DNA of 64,000 bases from Apostichopus japonicus. Lineage: Eukaryota > Echinodermata > Holothuroidea > Aspidochirotida > Stichopodidae. Under the pieces are notes generated by a model. It did no database searches, was not told the DNA's origin, and saw only the letters and a list, made by a program, of their open reading frames with translations. Where the stretch lies: assembly GCF_037975245.1 (NCBI RefSeq), contig NC_092563.1, positions 28,853,960 to 28,917,959 on the forward strand, given 5' to 3'. Shown in pieces: positions 13,356 through 26,000 of the stretch; the first letter of the stretch is position 1, and each line of letters opens with the position of its first letter. The translations under genes and the position numbers were made by a program.

Positions 13356-14496
13356 ATGCTAATGCGTTAGGGAAGAGAAAGTAATGACATAAATGCACAC
13401 TGTTCTGATAGTAGTTATGTTTCATGGTCCACAGAGATTAAAATCAAAATAACCATTTTACCCGAGGTCATTTGTCAATGAGTCTATACATGATCGGCTT
13501 ATAGTGGATACTGAATGAGAATGAACTTGCATTTTAAATAACATGAGCATCCCTTTGTACTCTTGCAAGAGTATAAATGGCCTTTTGTTGACTGAGATAA
13601 TATAACACAGGCAGTTTCCTATATAGCCTGTTTTGATAAGCAGCCATTCGAAGGACAAATCATCCATTTTTCTCACCAATCTATTCATTCCAGGAAACTA
13701 ACACGTTAACAGTCAGAAATCACAGTGCAACTTTTTACCGTTATTGCGCAATCTACGAACACTTGGCAAAAGCGGTGAAATGCATTATGGGAGCTCAAAC
13801 CATTCCTCGATTTCAGTACACTGCAGCTTGGATAGCCTCTGAAAATTTCTTTACCTCTGCGGCTCAGCCTCAAAAATACAAACGAAACATGAGTACCTGT
13901 ACAAACCTTAAATCTTTCGAACAGCACATTTTCTGTTTTCAAGAAGGTACGACCTCCATCACTCGGCCGATGGTATAAAACAAGTTAAACAATGATTTGG
14001 AGCTAAATTCAGAGTTGTTCTAGCATTCTGGGTCGAATTAAAGTGACATTTTTTAGGGTGCTCTTGGTCACCGTCATCAACGTATCCTATCGTGGATAAT
14101 TACATGTATTTGTGTATGCACATTGCCATACCGTGTAGCCTAGGGTTATAAATTATAATTATAAACATTCTACAGTGCAGTGTATTAGGAACTACAAGAC
14201 CATGTGTTTATGATGTTAGCTTTCAAGATGTAGATATTGTTTACGAATGCAATGCCGTTTTGTTGAATTTTGGAGGACTTGAGTTGTTCAAAGTAGGGTA
14301 GTGCTAGTACAACTACACAGTACTAGCCTAGGCCTATGCTGATACGAGTTTACTACTGACTATTGCCACTGGTGGTGTCAGCTAGCACTGGCAAAACCCA
14401 CACTCCCCAGTATATATAGTAGTACTTGAAAATTAAATAGGCTTATTATCAAACAAAGTAATGTCTTGGACTGTAGTCTATAGTTAAAGTAGTTTT

Positions 14497-15264
14497 ACCC
14501 TTGTGTGATTCCATCCAGTGTACCTAGATACATAGGCCCATGCTACCCTTGAGTGATTCCATCCAGTGTACCTAGATACATAGGCCCATGCTACCCTTGA
14601 GTGATTCCATCCAGTGTACCTAGATACATAGGCCCATGCTACCCTTGTGTGATTCCATCCAGTGTACCTAGATACATAGGCCCATGCTACCCTTGTGTGA
14701 TTCCATCCAGTGTACCTAGATACATAGGCCCATGCTACCCTTGAGTGATTCCATCCAGTGTACCTAGATACATAGGCCCATGCTACCCTTGAGTGATTCC
14801 ATCCAGTGTACCTAGATACATAGGCCCATGCTACCCTTGTGTGATTCCATCCAGTGTACCTAGATACATAGGCCCATGCTACCCTTGTGTGATTCCATCC
14901 AGTGTACCTAGATACATAGGCCCATGCTACCCTTGAGTGATTCCATCCAGTGTACCTAGATACATAGGCCCATGCTACCCTTGTGTGATTCCATCCAGTG
15001 TACCTAGATACATAGGCCCATGTTACCCTTGTGTGATTCCATCCAGTGTACCTAGATACATAGGCCCATGCTACCCTTGAGTGATTCCATCCAGTGTACC
15101 TAGATACATAGGCCCATGCTACCCTTGAGTGATTCCATCCAGTGTACCTAGATACATAGGCCCATGCTACCCTTGAGTGATTCCATCCAGTGTACCTAGA
15201 TACATAGGCCCATGCTACACTTGAGTGATTCCATCCAGTGTACCTAGATACATAGGCCCATGCA
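14497..15264. repeat. 48-bp minisatellite, 16 copies, nearly identical
   Basis: The unit is ACCCTTGWGTGATTCCATCC followed by AGTGTACCTAGATACATAGG and CCCATGCT. Copies start every 48 bases from 14497 to 15217; the last is truncated at TGC. Apart from one T/A site and single changes near 15024 and 15219, the copies are identical. The T/A site reads T A A T T A A T T A T T A A A A, so the first copies follow a four-unit (192-bp) higher-order pattern. All plus frames contain stops. One minus frame is open throughout because 48 is divisible by three, but it has no ATG. Confidence 0.97.
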
Positions 15265-17859
15265 CTTGCTAATTCTGGATCAAGTCACAGGCAGGTCGAG
15301 TCAGTGACAAGTCAACATTGATTCTTTACTTTGTGCCAAGAGCAGGGCCCCATTTTCATAGGTGTAGAGATAGTTTATGAAAAGCTTTTGTACCATATCT
15401 ATCTGTTTTTTTAACACTAGGCTAAGGATAAGTCTGCAGTGAATTTTTGTACAGTTTTCGCTAATCATTTCCTTGTGTGTGAATTCATATTGCAGTTAAT
15501 TTTTTTTTTTGGTTGTGCATGTGCCTACAGTATATCCCTATGCAATGAAGTTCTCCACCATGTACTGCTGTACATTTGTCATTTTCTGAGAGAAAATGCA
15601 GTAAAAAGTTCCACTATAATGTGTTATGTAATATGGGCTTGTTGAAATTAATCTCTGCCTGAAGTCCTTCGTCATCTGACTTTATATATATATTGTCTCG
15701 GACTATTATCCAACATTCTGTTAACATTTATTTTTATTTTCTTTCATTTTCAGGACTCTGCTTTCTGCATCCAGGATTCTCCAATGTGGTCACTAGACAT
15801 ATGTAGTACTAGCATCAATGTTGGAGAAAGAAAAGTTTAGCCATCCATTACGTCAAATTGCTTCCTTAATGTGTTTGTTTATACAATATTCACAGTATCA
15901 ACAAGCATGCAAAGTGTAAAATACAAACCCAACCATATTATCTTCAATGTCATACATCATGTGGCATTTCACTGGGACAAATATTGATGCAATTCCATGT
16001 GGTTAGTTTTGTAGGTCTAGGTTGAAATAATGTTGCGGTGGACGGGAAAGTCAATTGTGCATTTTCCTTGCAGAAAGTACAGGAACCTAAGCATTCAATA
16101 AGGCTCTTGTTGATGTGTGTGTGTGTATATATATGTAACATCTACCTTTGATAATTCAGGGGAATGAGACTAATATTAATAATAATCACTATGGAGACAA
16201 TCTTATGAGTATAAGTGATCTGTTGTTCTTGGTGCTTGGTCACAGGGTCGGTCAAAACTGACAGTTTCCAAATGATTACAAGTCTCATTGTCCTGGAACT
16301 TGGTGTGATGTTGTTTGGTGATAATACCTACATGTTATAGGGAGTCAATAACCCTATTGTTTCTGGTACTCATCATGAATACTAATAAGGTCACATGGTT
16401 AAATTTAATGCTTCAAATATATAATAAGTCCCAACAATGGGTCTAATTGCATTGAGTGGCCCATTAACACTATACAGTAATGTTGCATATGTTCACCAAA
16501 AAGTATTTGTAGATATTTTAATTAAAGCTTGTTTCAACAGAGTTCAAATCAAGTCATTTCCATGTCAAGAGTGTAAAGTACTGTGTTAGTTCAAATACAA
16601 TTTTTTCCAAGTCAGGTCGATTTGCTAGTCCTTGATAAAACACAGTTGAGATATTGTGAAAGTTTTGCTAGCGCACGGGTTGTTACACTGTTACTTCACC
16701 CTGAATTTTCTCGTTACGTATTTACTGACACCTCATACACATCTTGATGTGCTTGCTAAGAACAGTGGTACAATGCTTAAGTCAGTTAGTTTTGTCAATC
16801 TCACTCACATTAACTTACAACACATTTTTTTCTTCTTCATGAGTGTTTGTTCATTGAGCATGAAATGTTGCCTTTGCTTTGTCCAAACCAAAACGTTTAT
16901 CAAAGTCATACTCTAGGCATGGTGGAGCGGGAGTCCTAAGGAGACAGATAAGTATGCAATGAAGCCAAGGAACTTTAGAAACGTTGCATTCCCATTATAT
17001 CTCTGTCTAAATGGAATGTGAAGAAAAAAACATAGGAATACACAGCCACTCAGTTCAATCTCCCTTCAAAGTCTACTGCTGTGAATTAATTATTTATCAT
17101 GAATTAATTAATAACAAGCTCTATGCATTTATCAAGAATCTCTTCTCTATTAAATCAAACGCACATGAAGCATCTTCTACCGGAGCCACAGAACAGCTTA
17201 ACGTTTTTGCTAAGCGACATTTTTTTTTTTCATAATCAATTCATGAAAGTAAAAGTTGCAAATCTTTAAAGAGAGTAACAGTGTTTATTATGTATCAATA
17301 TTAATTATCATAATTATTTTTGGCTCTTTATAATGGCTTTTCTCCTAACCTGCTTAGGGGGAGGGAAGGAACAGGCTGTCAATCCTAGATCCCCTACTCA
17401 GCGAAAAGGAAAGGGGATTCAACATTATTTGCCTGTTTTATGTTACACCCTTTTTAGTCCTTCAGAACATGACAGTATATTTGCAACGATGCATATTAAA
17501 TGCAACTAACTGCAAACTGTCTATTTGTTACAACTTACACAAGTCTTCTGTCAGAGGCCTCTTTAGCCAGACAGACAGACAGACAGACAGAGAATAAATG
17601 AATTTCACTTTCACTGAATAACACAGGTTCTCATTCTACTGTGTCAATAGTGTTAAAATCCTAAGGCAATTTCAGTGCATATAGAAGACCCTGTGTGTGT
17701 TTTCTACAATCAGTTACATCATGATTTTAATACCGTTGTTGAGAATCCCTGGATTATGCACTGGCTGGCTGATTTCATGAAATTTAAGGCAAATTAAATT
17801 GAAAGAGGGTTTATACAACAAATCTGAAATCAGCGTTGGGGTCCCCAAATATCTAAATC
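15265..17859. other. no supported gene
   Basis: AT-rich DNA with a TGTGTG/TATATA microsatellite near 16116-16136 and the CAGA repeat listed next. No exon-like frame is bounded by splice sites. Confidence 0.5.
17568..17592. repeat. (CAGA)n microsatellite
   Basis: About six perfect CAGA units. Confidence 0.9.
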
Positions 17860-18420
17860 CTCACATTATGTGGATCAAAGTAATTATGAATCTGTGGTAT
17901 CTCATGTTGTTACTGTCTGTGATAAAAAAGAACTGACTTCTCAACCCAAAGAAATCTAAAGAGATGATTTTTGAAAATTCTAATATTAAACATGAGGGCC
18001 TTCTCATTGCCAAAGCAAGGAAAACTGTGATACAGGGTGCGGAAGTTAACCGTACTGAACAGACGATGACTTTAGGGTATGTATAGATATTCAGCTTAAT
18101 TTTACATGTCATTTTTTCAGAAATTTAAATAGGGTTTATTATATCATTTCTACTACAACATTTTTAGCCTAGATGTTAACACCCTTATTAACCAAGTTAA
18201 CAATGCAGCCATGAGATATTTTAAAAGGATTTCTCCTAAAATTAATAGAGACGAGAAACACCCACTCCATAACAAGCGGAAGTCACTTCTTCAACAGACT
18301 AATTATAATTTGAGAAAAAGGACAATCACGCCAAAATTTCGAACTGTACATCTTAAAAATTCTTTCGTTTATAGGGCTGCCATATTTATTCAGGGTGTTG
18401 TTCCACAAAACCTACTTTAA
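17860..18420 (+). mobile_element. non-LTR retrotransposon (LINE) 3' remnant
   Basis: Two coding blocks of a reverse-transcriptase ORF are visible in different frames. At about 17942-18080 the translation contains NPKKSKEMIF and then IQGAEVNRTE, matching the pattern 'xNxKKTKEM ... IxGxxVxR' that follows the RT palm in CR1/Jockey-like elements. At 18160-18420 the translation includes NAAMRYFKRISPK, NYNLRKRT and FRTVHLKNSFVYRAAIF and ends at TAA. This is the usual C-terminal tail motif (YNLR ... FRT ... S ... WN). Frameshifts separate the blocks, so the copy is dead. The clade is inferred from motifs only. Confidence 0.65.
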
Positions 18421-21400
18421 GTAATTTCTTAACTTTTGATTTATTATTTGTACATACAGTGCATACTCTTTTAAGCTTTATAACTCTTAACTGTTTTTCA
18501 TATCCAATTTATAAATATGTACTTACATGTATATATATTGGATTTTTAATAAACTTGAAACTTGCAGTGTACTGTACGATTCTTTGCTTCAGGATGGCAC
18601 TGAACATTGCATATAATTTCTCTGGTTTGCAGTACCTGACATACAAAATTACTTACAAAACTGCAGTAGACTTTGTACTATGGATGGTTGGAGGAAATTT
18701 AATATTTCTTGACTGAAAGGTCATATTGATTTAATTTTTGATATTTGTAAACCATTTTTGGAACCTGGCAGATCATACGACATGACATCAATAAAGCAAT
18801 TGAAGCGGCAGGCAGTGGAGAAAATCCCAAATTCTAAACAAAATGGCGACTTTACACAGGAATTTAAAGAGCAAAATACATACTTTGACCTGCACCAGTA
18901 GCATCCCATGTCACAATTTTAACTACATTAGTTACAATTTAAGAGGAACATTAAAGGTCATTACAGACCTACGAACTTCCAACAAGCACTTTACTGCCAA
19001 AAATGAAGCATTTTCTTTGAGACTTTCCATTGACTGAGGTGGACACGCAATCATCCTTGAGGTCTGGGGGACTAGTTTGCCAGTTCAAAACCTCCATGAA
19101 AATACTTTTGAAAAACATCTGGCATGCTAAACTTTGGCTTGTAGTCAGGATATTTCTAGTAAAGAAGGTAAAGTCAATTGGTCTTTTTGAAGAGAGTTTG
19201 TTGATCTCCCCTTGAAATCCTGGTCTTGCATTTAACATTGCCACAATACAAGTAAAAAAAACATACTGTTTAATGGAAGGATTATTTAAATGATGAATTT
19301 CTATAGGAATGAATTTAGGCACAAAATTAAAATTTTGATAAGTTGCAGTCCTAATAAACACTGCTAGCAATGCAGGCTGCACTTCTAAACCACTTTAACT
19401 ATTTGACAGGGCAATATAGTCTAATATACAGTCCGAGAAAATATAAGTATTTTGTTGGCTTAAAATGACATTTTGGGGGGGGGGGGGGCTGTGACATATC
19501 AAGATGAAAACAGTACTTTAACTGGCATTTCAGTAAAGTTGCTTTTCCAACAACCCATGTATCTATATTGGAAGGATTGCTAAAATGCAAAGAATAAATA
19601 TGTTCTTCTCTCTGACCAATCAAGACACCTTTAAACATAAACTTGATCAGAATTGGAAATTGACTGCAAATGCAGGCCATGAAAGGCTACTAAACTATTG
19701 AGACTTGGAAATTTCTTATTGCATTTTGGGAAGGTGTAATTGTAACAATACATCTGTAGACGGGTAAGTTCATCCGTGTGGCTTACTTTGACACACAGCA
19801 ACCATAACAGAACACCCAAAATCCTACTGCATCTATCGGTCTGTGACAAATCACTTCATACTGGTGACATTCACAAACCATTAACTGCCATACACCATAA
19901 ATTATGCAAGCACCAATTTACCAAAGTGAAAATAATTTCTTCCAAAATTAGTTTTCTTCTGATCTACCGGATACACAAGCTATTAATAGACACATAGTGT
20001 CACCTTCATACAGTAATTACATATGCCATCAGCCCTCACAGTTTATAACTCTCTGACACACACTATATTCACTGTACACAATTTTCCAGCCATACTTTCA
20101 AGTTTGTCATGAATGCATGGAAGCAAGGTCAAGAATTATGGACTGGAAATTTCAGCCTTGAGGAGGCTGCATGTCAAGCACTTGTAAGATGGGAAAATCG
20201 TGGAAGAAGAGCCAGCGATGAAAAAGGGAAGCAGTTGAAGTGTATGAATCCAGCATTCTCTATGGTAAATTGCTTATGTTTTCCCCCTTGCAACCACTAT
20301 GTGTACATATACATGTGCTGATGTTCAAAATCACTAAGATTGGCTGCATCAATATATTCAAATTGAGTTCAGAATGTGTGCACAACTGATGAATCACTAG
20401 ACATTTAAAATTTCAAGGTACAACTATTCAGTATTAACTGACATGCTCCTTTCATGCTTTTCATCTTGGATCATCCCTCCCCTCCTGCCGCCCCTCCCCA
20501 GCCTTGTCTACTCCCTACATTTACCTCTTTCATAATTTCAGACAAGACTTCAATTCACTATCCTTTTTTTACTAAATTTATTACAACCTTGGAGACCTTC
20601 ATACACTTCAGGAAGTGCATACTCTTAATTTCTAAGACAGGGTGAGAAAAATACAAAAACAAGAATATCTGCAGTAAATTTGAGTCTACTGCATTTACAA
20701 GTACCGACGACCTCCCTCTTCAGGTTCTAGAAAGCAGACACTTGAGTGCATTATTCATACACATGGACATGGTATGCACACTGTACTGAGCAAATCTGTA
20801 TATATATGGCTTTTTGTGTTCAGATCTAACAACAGCATCAGCTACATGCCACACCCCAAAGAAATGATGGCTTATTAGAATGGTGGGGCTATTTCATTAT
20901 CTTCAAACTGCCAACTCACTGCCTCCAGCGACAAGCTACGCTAGTCTCCGTTGAATGGGGTGGTAACTGTCAGATTGCAGGGAAAACAGGAAGTCTGTAA
21001 TTACATGCAGCATTGCAACAACAGCTGATGCTGCTGAGCCAAGGTACAGTACACACAATGAGGCTAAACACACACTATTGCAGTTCAGTAATAACATGCA
21101 GGCAGTTGACAGCATATTGGCTAGACAATGTAATGTATTACCAGGGAGGGAGTATGTTTGAAACTCCCTAATCATACTGGATGGATGGAGTATGGTGTAT
21201 CACTCTTACAGCTGCTTATTAAAGATAAACTGATACACTGTCACTATACATTTCTGTGTAAGTTACAAATGTGAGGATCATGATGGCATGAAGCTCACAT
21301 CCCCAAATAATATCTCTGAGAAGATTGTTCTCAATGCAACATTATAATATGCCATTATTCAACTTGAAAGTCTTAGACACATTTCAGGGACAAAAGTTAG

Positions 21401-22361
21401 TTAAGCATTTTTCCTTGATGGAATACTACTTCAAATACTGCATACATCCCAAACAAGAACTAAAATTATTTTATAATTCAAATAAACTTGTTCCATTATA
21501 TTTTTTAATTTTTAACTTCAAGCACAACTTTAAAGCAATAGTACCACAGTAGTGTCAAAAAAATATATGACATATTAGTATGAACATTTAGTTATACCTG
21601 CTTTACAAATACATATAGGCCAAATCTAAATGTTGATAACTGTTGTTAGAAATTTACAAAATCTCTTGAAAATATAATCTGTAAATATTTCAGACAAATT
21701 TCAGTTGTTAGTAGTACTAATGTAACTATGCAAAAAGAGAGGGGAGTATAGTCAAATATTATACAATTGTATACTGCAAGTAACCAGTACAGTGTTGTAC
21801 ATTAAAAACTAAGCACAATAATAAGATATATATGAATATTTATGTTTACCCGTTGAGCCATGTCACCTGTTTGAGGTATTGACAAACACACAACAAAATG
21901 ACACCAAGTCAAAGTGATGGCAACTAACCACAACCAAATAAGGAACACTTCCATGTCAAAGGTCATTGGACTAAAAAAAAAACAATCCTGACAGTACAAC
22001 ACCAACTATGTGATCCCTCCATATCCATATGAAGCAAATTATTGAACTGTTTTCTACTATGTTCTTTTAATTGTTCATTTTACAGGTTTTTTCAGTACTG
22101 TATAAACTCACCCAAAAAAGTGTTCTCTACAAAGTTAAACAATTTCATACCTGGTCATGTTATAAATGCTGTGAGGTCAACAAAGTGAAAGCTGACCAAG
22201 TAAAGAAGAGTATGTGATGTGAGAAACCAAAAACAAAAGAAAAAGTCATGGTTGACAGAGGTTTCATATACGTTTATTCTTGTAATGGAGAAAAAAATAT
22301 GTATTTCATTATATCTTGTTGGACACTAAATAATCTGATTAAATATCTATAACAGGATTTT
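18421..22361. other. no supported gene; G14 run
   Basis: Contains a run of 14 G at 19475-19488. Stop-free frames at 18700-18890 (plus) and 18969-19382 (minus, 137 codons) read like protein locally but overlap one another's region on opposite strands and match nothing I recognise. The low-confidence coding-like frame at 20109 is listed separately. Confidence 0.45.
20109..20264 (+). CDS. coding-like frame, possible exon of unknown gene
   Basis: A plus-strand frame starts MNAWKQGQELWTGNF and continues with SLEEAACQALVRWENRGRR, then a Lys-rich stretch. It is followed by ATG|GTAAAT, a possible donor. The composition (amphipathic, charged, Trp and Arg spaced through it) looks more protein-like than its neighbours. 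A weak acceptor (TTTCAAG or TTTTCCAG) lies just upstream. I could not connect it to another exon in phase and recognise no family. It could be an exon of an unknown gene, an old retrocopy, or chance. Confidence 0.22.
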
Positions 22362-22610
22362 AGTACACACACATTATAGTGCACCCACACACTCACACCT
22401 CACTTATGCATGTCCACACTGTAGAACACACACTGTACTGTAGAGCACACAGTGTCACACAGCACACCTCTATAGCATGCGCACTATCTAGCAAAAACTG
22501 TGTAGCGCACGCACATAGCAAACCACTGTATCACACATATTGTAGAAAACTCCCTGTAGTACACACATTGTAGCAAACTCACTATATCGCGCACACTAAA
22601 GCATACACAT
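22362..22610. repeat. degenerate CACACTGTAG-type tandem repeat
   Basis: Irregular units of roughly 20-25 bases built around CACACACTGTAG or CACATTGTAG with spacers such as CAAACTCACTATAT. The copies are diverged. The 64-codon frame inside is a repeat by-product. Confidence 0.7.
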
Positions 22611-23036
22611 TTAATTAAAGCTTACAATTAGTGTTCAAGTTAGCAAGCAATAGCACTAATAGATATGGTACAAACTAGTTGCAGTTGAACAGCTAAATTT
22701 TGTGACAGACTTGTGTGCCTTAATATGAAGGGGTGATTAATACCATTCCAATACACCCAGTATAATGACAAACTGTTTAGCATGATTCAAACTGTTAGGG
22801 TAATGATGATTCAATCCAATATTTTGCCATGAATCCGGAGAGATCTTCAAGCAATAATTCCATGTTTGGCCACTGTAGCTCCTTTAGATTATTATACTAA
22901 TAAAGTTTTTTTTAAATTTCCATAATTTAATTAACGAAAAAATGATAATCCATACTGGTATGGCAGACATTGTGAATCCTGAACCATTAGCAAAAGAAAG
23001 AGTAGAAGAGATTGCACTTGCTCAATTGAAATTTAG

Positions 23037-23068
23037 CTACAACAGAAAGTTGGACAACTTTCCAATTT
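23037..23068 (-). CDS. ATP5F1E: candidate terminal coding exon of ATP5F1E
   Basis: On the minus strand a long pyrimidine tract (CCTCCCT, then 12 C) ends in AG at 23069-23070. It is followed by AA ATT GGA AAG TTG and a TAG stop nine codons after the junction, in the phase left by exon 2. The tail would read EIGKLSNFLL. It is the best acceptor in the 170 bases downstream. The family C-terminus is too variable to confirm it. Reading on into the intron would instead add about 11 residues and a stop. Confidence 0.4.
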
Positions 23069-26000
23069 CTGGGGGGGGGGGGAGGGAGGTTGTGTGTGTG
23101 TTTTTTATAATTAATTCCCTTTTTTAGTTCTTGAACATTTAACAAAAAAGAGCAGAAAGGATACATTTTCTCAATTTCAATGCATCTGCTGCAGGATAAT
23201 CAACTTACCAGTGTCTTTGATTGGCTTCCCATTTTCCCACTTTGTCAGTTTAGAGAGAGCATCTGGCTTTTGAAGTGCCCCTTTCTGGAACTCTGGTTTA
23301 ATTGCCTGTCGAACAAGTCTTGCACATATTGAAGAATACTGGATGTAGCTGTAGGTAATAAGTCAACAGAAAGAAAAAAAGATAACAATTCCACAGTTAA
23401 ATCAAAGCTGTACGTACTTACAGTATCTGCCTAATATTTAAATTATGCAACCCTAGCCTACATCGACAGTGGCAGTAGTGATGGGACTGATAATAGCCTA
23501 ACTGATTGTGATACAATCTGCAGATTATTATTGACAATAAAATATGGATCATAGAATTACAGTTAACTGATTCACCTAAGCAGACTGGAAGTATAAGTTC
23601 CAACTAGGTGCTAGGACGGCTGTCATTCCACTTCACAAGGTACAGTATTCAGTTAAGGTATTCAGTGAGATCCCTGAGCCTGTGTTTGACACTTTTAATC
23701 AACTTTCTTGATATTTATGGTGTTGTAATGGTATTACTGCTTGTTCCTTCTGTTTGGAGCAAAAAATGTTTTTACTGATGTAAAGATTTGCAGAAAAATT
23801 GTGATGATTGTTTTTATTTTTATTTTTTCTTTCAATTCAATCACCACTGTAACTGGACTCCGGACAATTATGAAGAAAGATGATAGGGTTTCTGCAATTA
23901 CCGATGCAATTTGGAATTAGACTCTGTGATGTAAAAGCTCTGTGATGCTTCCTGGTCAAGTGCTGATAAATTTGTCATACAAAGTAAAAGAGACAGGTCT
24001 TTACAAAGTCTTAAACATCTACTTCCACACTAATAAAGGACTTGATTAAACTGGTGGCAAAACCATAAGTGTCTTCTCTCCTTCAGAAAACTACAACTGT
24101 ACCCAATTGTACTTTGACCCTAGTACCAATTGCACAAAATGCTATACTTTCTTGCTTGTGCCATTAGTACCCTTTCATATTTATGCAAGGATTTCTATTT
24201 ATCTCTATTCTATTGTGCAAAAGTCTTCAACAAATACGGATGGATTGCATAGAACAGGAGTAGGCTTGCACGGTTAATCGGTTTTAGTACCGAAACCATT
24301 TTTTTCCGACCGAATTTCGATACTATTTTTTACTTTAAGAAAACAGAAAAAACGAACAGAAACGAAATGTGAATTGCAAATACTAGAAAAAAAACGAAGT
24401 TAAAGCTTCCATCCATCATTTGTTGACTTTGGTTTCTCCTATTAACTGTTCTTTTTGCAATATGAAAGAAATTGCAACAAGAGAAAGCTTTTCTTGCTAG
24501 ACGACATTGTCAGCTACGATCGGCACACGCCATATACCAGTGCTGAGTGCCGAAAGCTAGGCCTAACATTAGGCTATGCAGCCCTTATATCAAGAATCAG
24601 TTAGGTGACCTGGTAGTATTGAACTGACCTGGTCGCCAACGTTAGTAGTTGTTAGAAGTACACACTCAAATGACGATATGTAGTTCAAAATAAATTGTTA
24701 TATCCTCTTTGTGTTGTTTTTATTATTTTACTTCAATTTAATAGTAGAGGATATGGAGAAAATCTTTTCAAACACATTGAGCACAGTTCGTGTTAAAAAA
24801 CTGATCGTTAAAACTTGAAAGGTACATTGCGCAATCCACAATACCATACGACATGTACAGCCGCGCACGCAGCCGGCCCAGAACACAGTCCTAGCAGTGA
24901 GAAAACATTTGAACAGGGCTCTGTCAGTTGAACAACAAAAATGCAAAAAGTAGTTAGACCAATCACAGTCCACTATTCACAGACACACCTGGCGTCAGGC
25001 TTGAGCCAAGTAATACTAAAGGAGTAAAAATGTTGCATATATGGCTGGAAATTACAGACGTTGCTGTTGGACAAGTTTTCTTTGTACGCTAATAGATTTT
25101 AGTTTCCTTGTAAGTTTCCTTTCACTATTTCTTTAGTTGGTTGTTCTTTTACGTTGATGTACACGTTTCCAACTTTAACGTAAACAATTTATAATTTTTG
25201 CCGACCAAATCCCCGCTTTTGCCAGCGATATTTTTCAGCTTGTACTTGAAAATGTAGACAGTAAATTCTCTTCACTCCTTGAAGAGAAATTTATTTTACT
25301 GCCAAGACACCACCCACGAACATGGCAAGAGCCTCTTGCAATTTGGTCCCTTCGAACACTTTGTCAGCCACTACTGAATTTATTGGACCAATCAAATTAC
25401 AAGGCAATTTTTTTTACAATCTCCAATTGGTCATAGGGGGGTTTACGCTCGGCCCTAATCTCCAAAAATATAACATCTTAATAGCGTGAATTTGGGGGTA
25501 GAGCAATTGAATGTAGTTTCTCGGGAGGGGGTATTACAATAACATCTACGTTTAGGCTGATTCTCTATCTGGGCCAAATGTTTTGTGTGTTAACCAACGA
25601 ATTCTATTTTATCATCATCAGCAGGTAACAGTAAGCAACAAACCCTTCCTTAGTTAACAGAAATTCTTAGACGATTGTAAGTAAATGTTTACTTGTACTG
25701 TCATTATCAGAGTTGTTTTCTAGCTGACGAGACCATCGGTTGATCGGAATGACCGTGATTTTTTTCTGAACACGAACTTGAACTTCTTGAAGTACAGTAA
25801 ACACAAGACAAACAATACATGTACGTGATGTTAAAATTTTAAGAAAACATTTCACTCACACATTACTTTTCGACATTTTTACTTCAGTTATGTGGGTAAT
25901 AAAAAGAGAATCATGAAAACAGTAACATTTTTTGAATTTATTTTCCTTATCTTTTACCCTTTACTGCGAACGAACTAGACTTGGACCGCTGTTGGTAAAG

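Larger units (their letters stand above)
10611..14496. other. no supported gene
   Basis: AT-rich DNA apart from the two repeats listed inside it. A CpG-containing patch at 13690-14000 has frames of 70-78 codons on both strands (13763-13978 plus, 13706-13942 minus). Neither has convincing family features. Confidence 0.5.

Noticed and set aside
18969-19382. 137-codon minus-strand ORF
   Set aside because: No domain, no clear splice partner and plus-strand frames of similar quality overlap it. A frame of this length is expected by chance in 64 kb.
22961-23080. Plus-strand frame MADIVNPEPLAKERVEEIAL as a gene
   Set aside because: It runs into the G12 tract, lacks a donor or stop context, and overlaps the opposite-strand end of ATP5F1E. 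Kept only as a curiosity.
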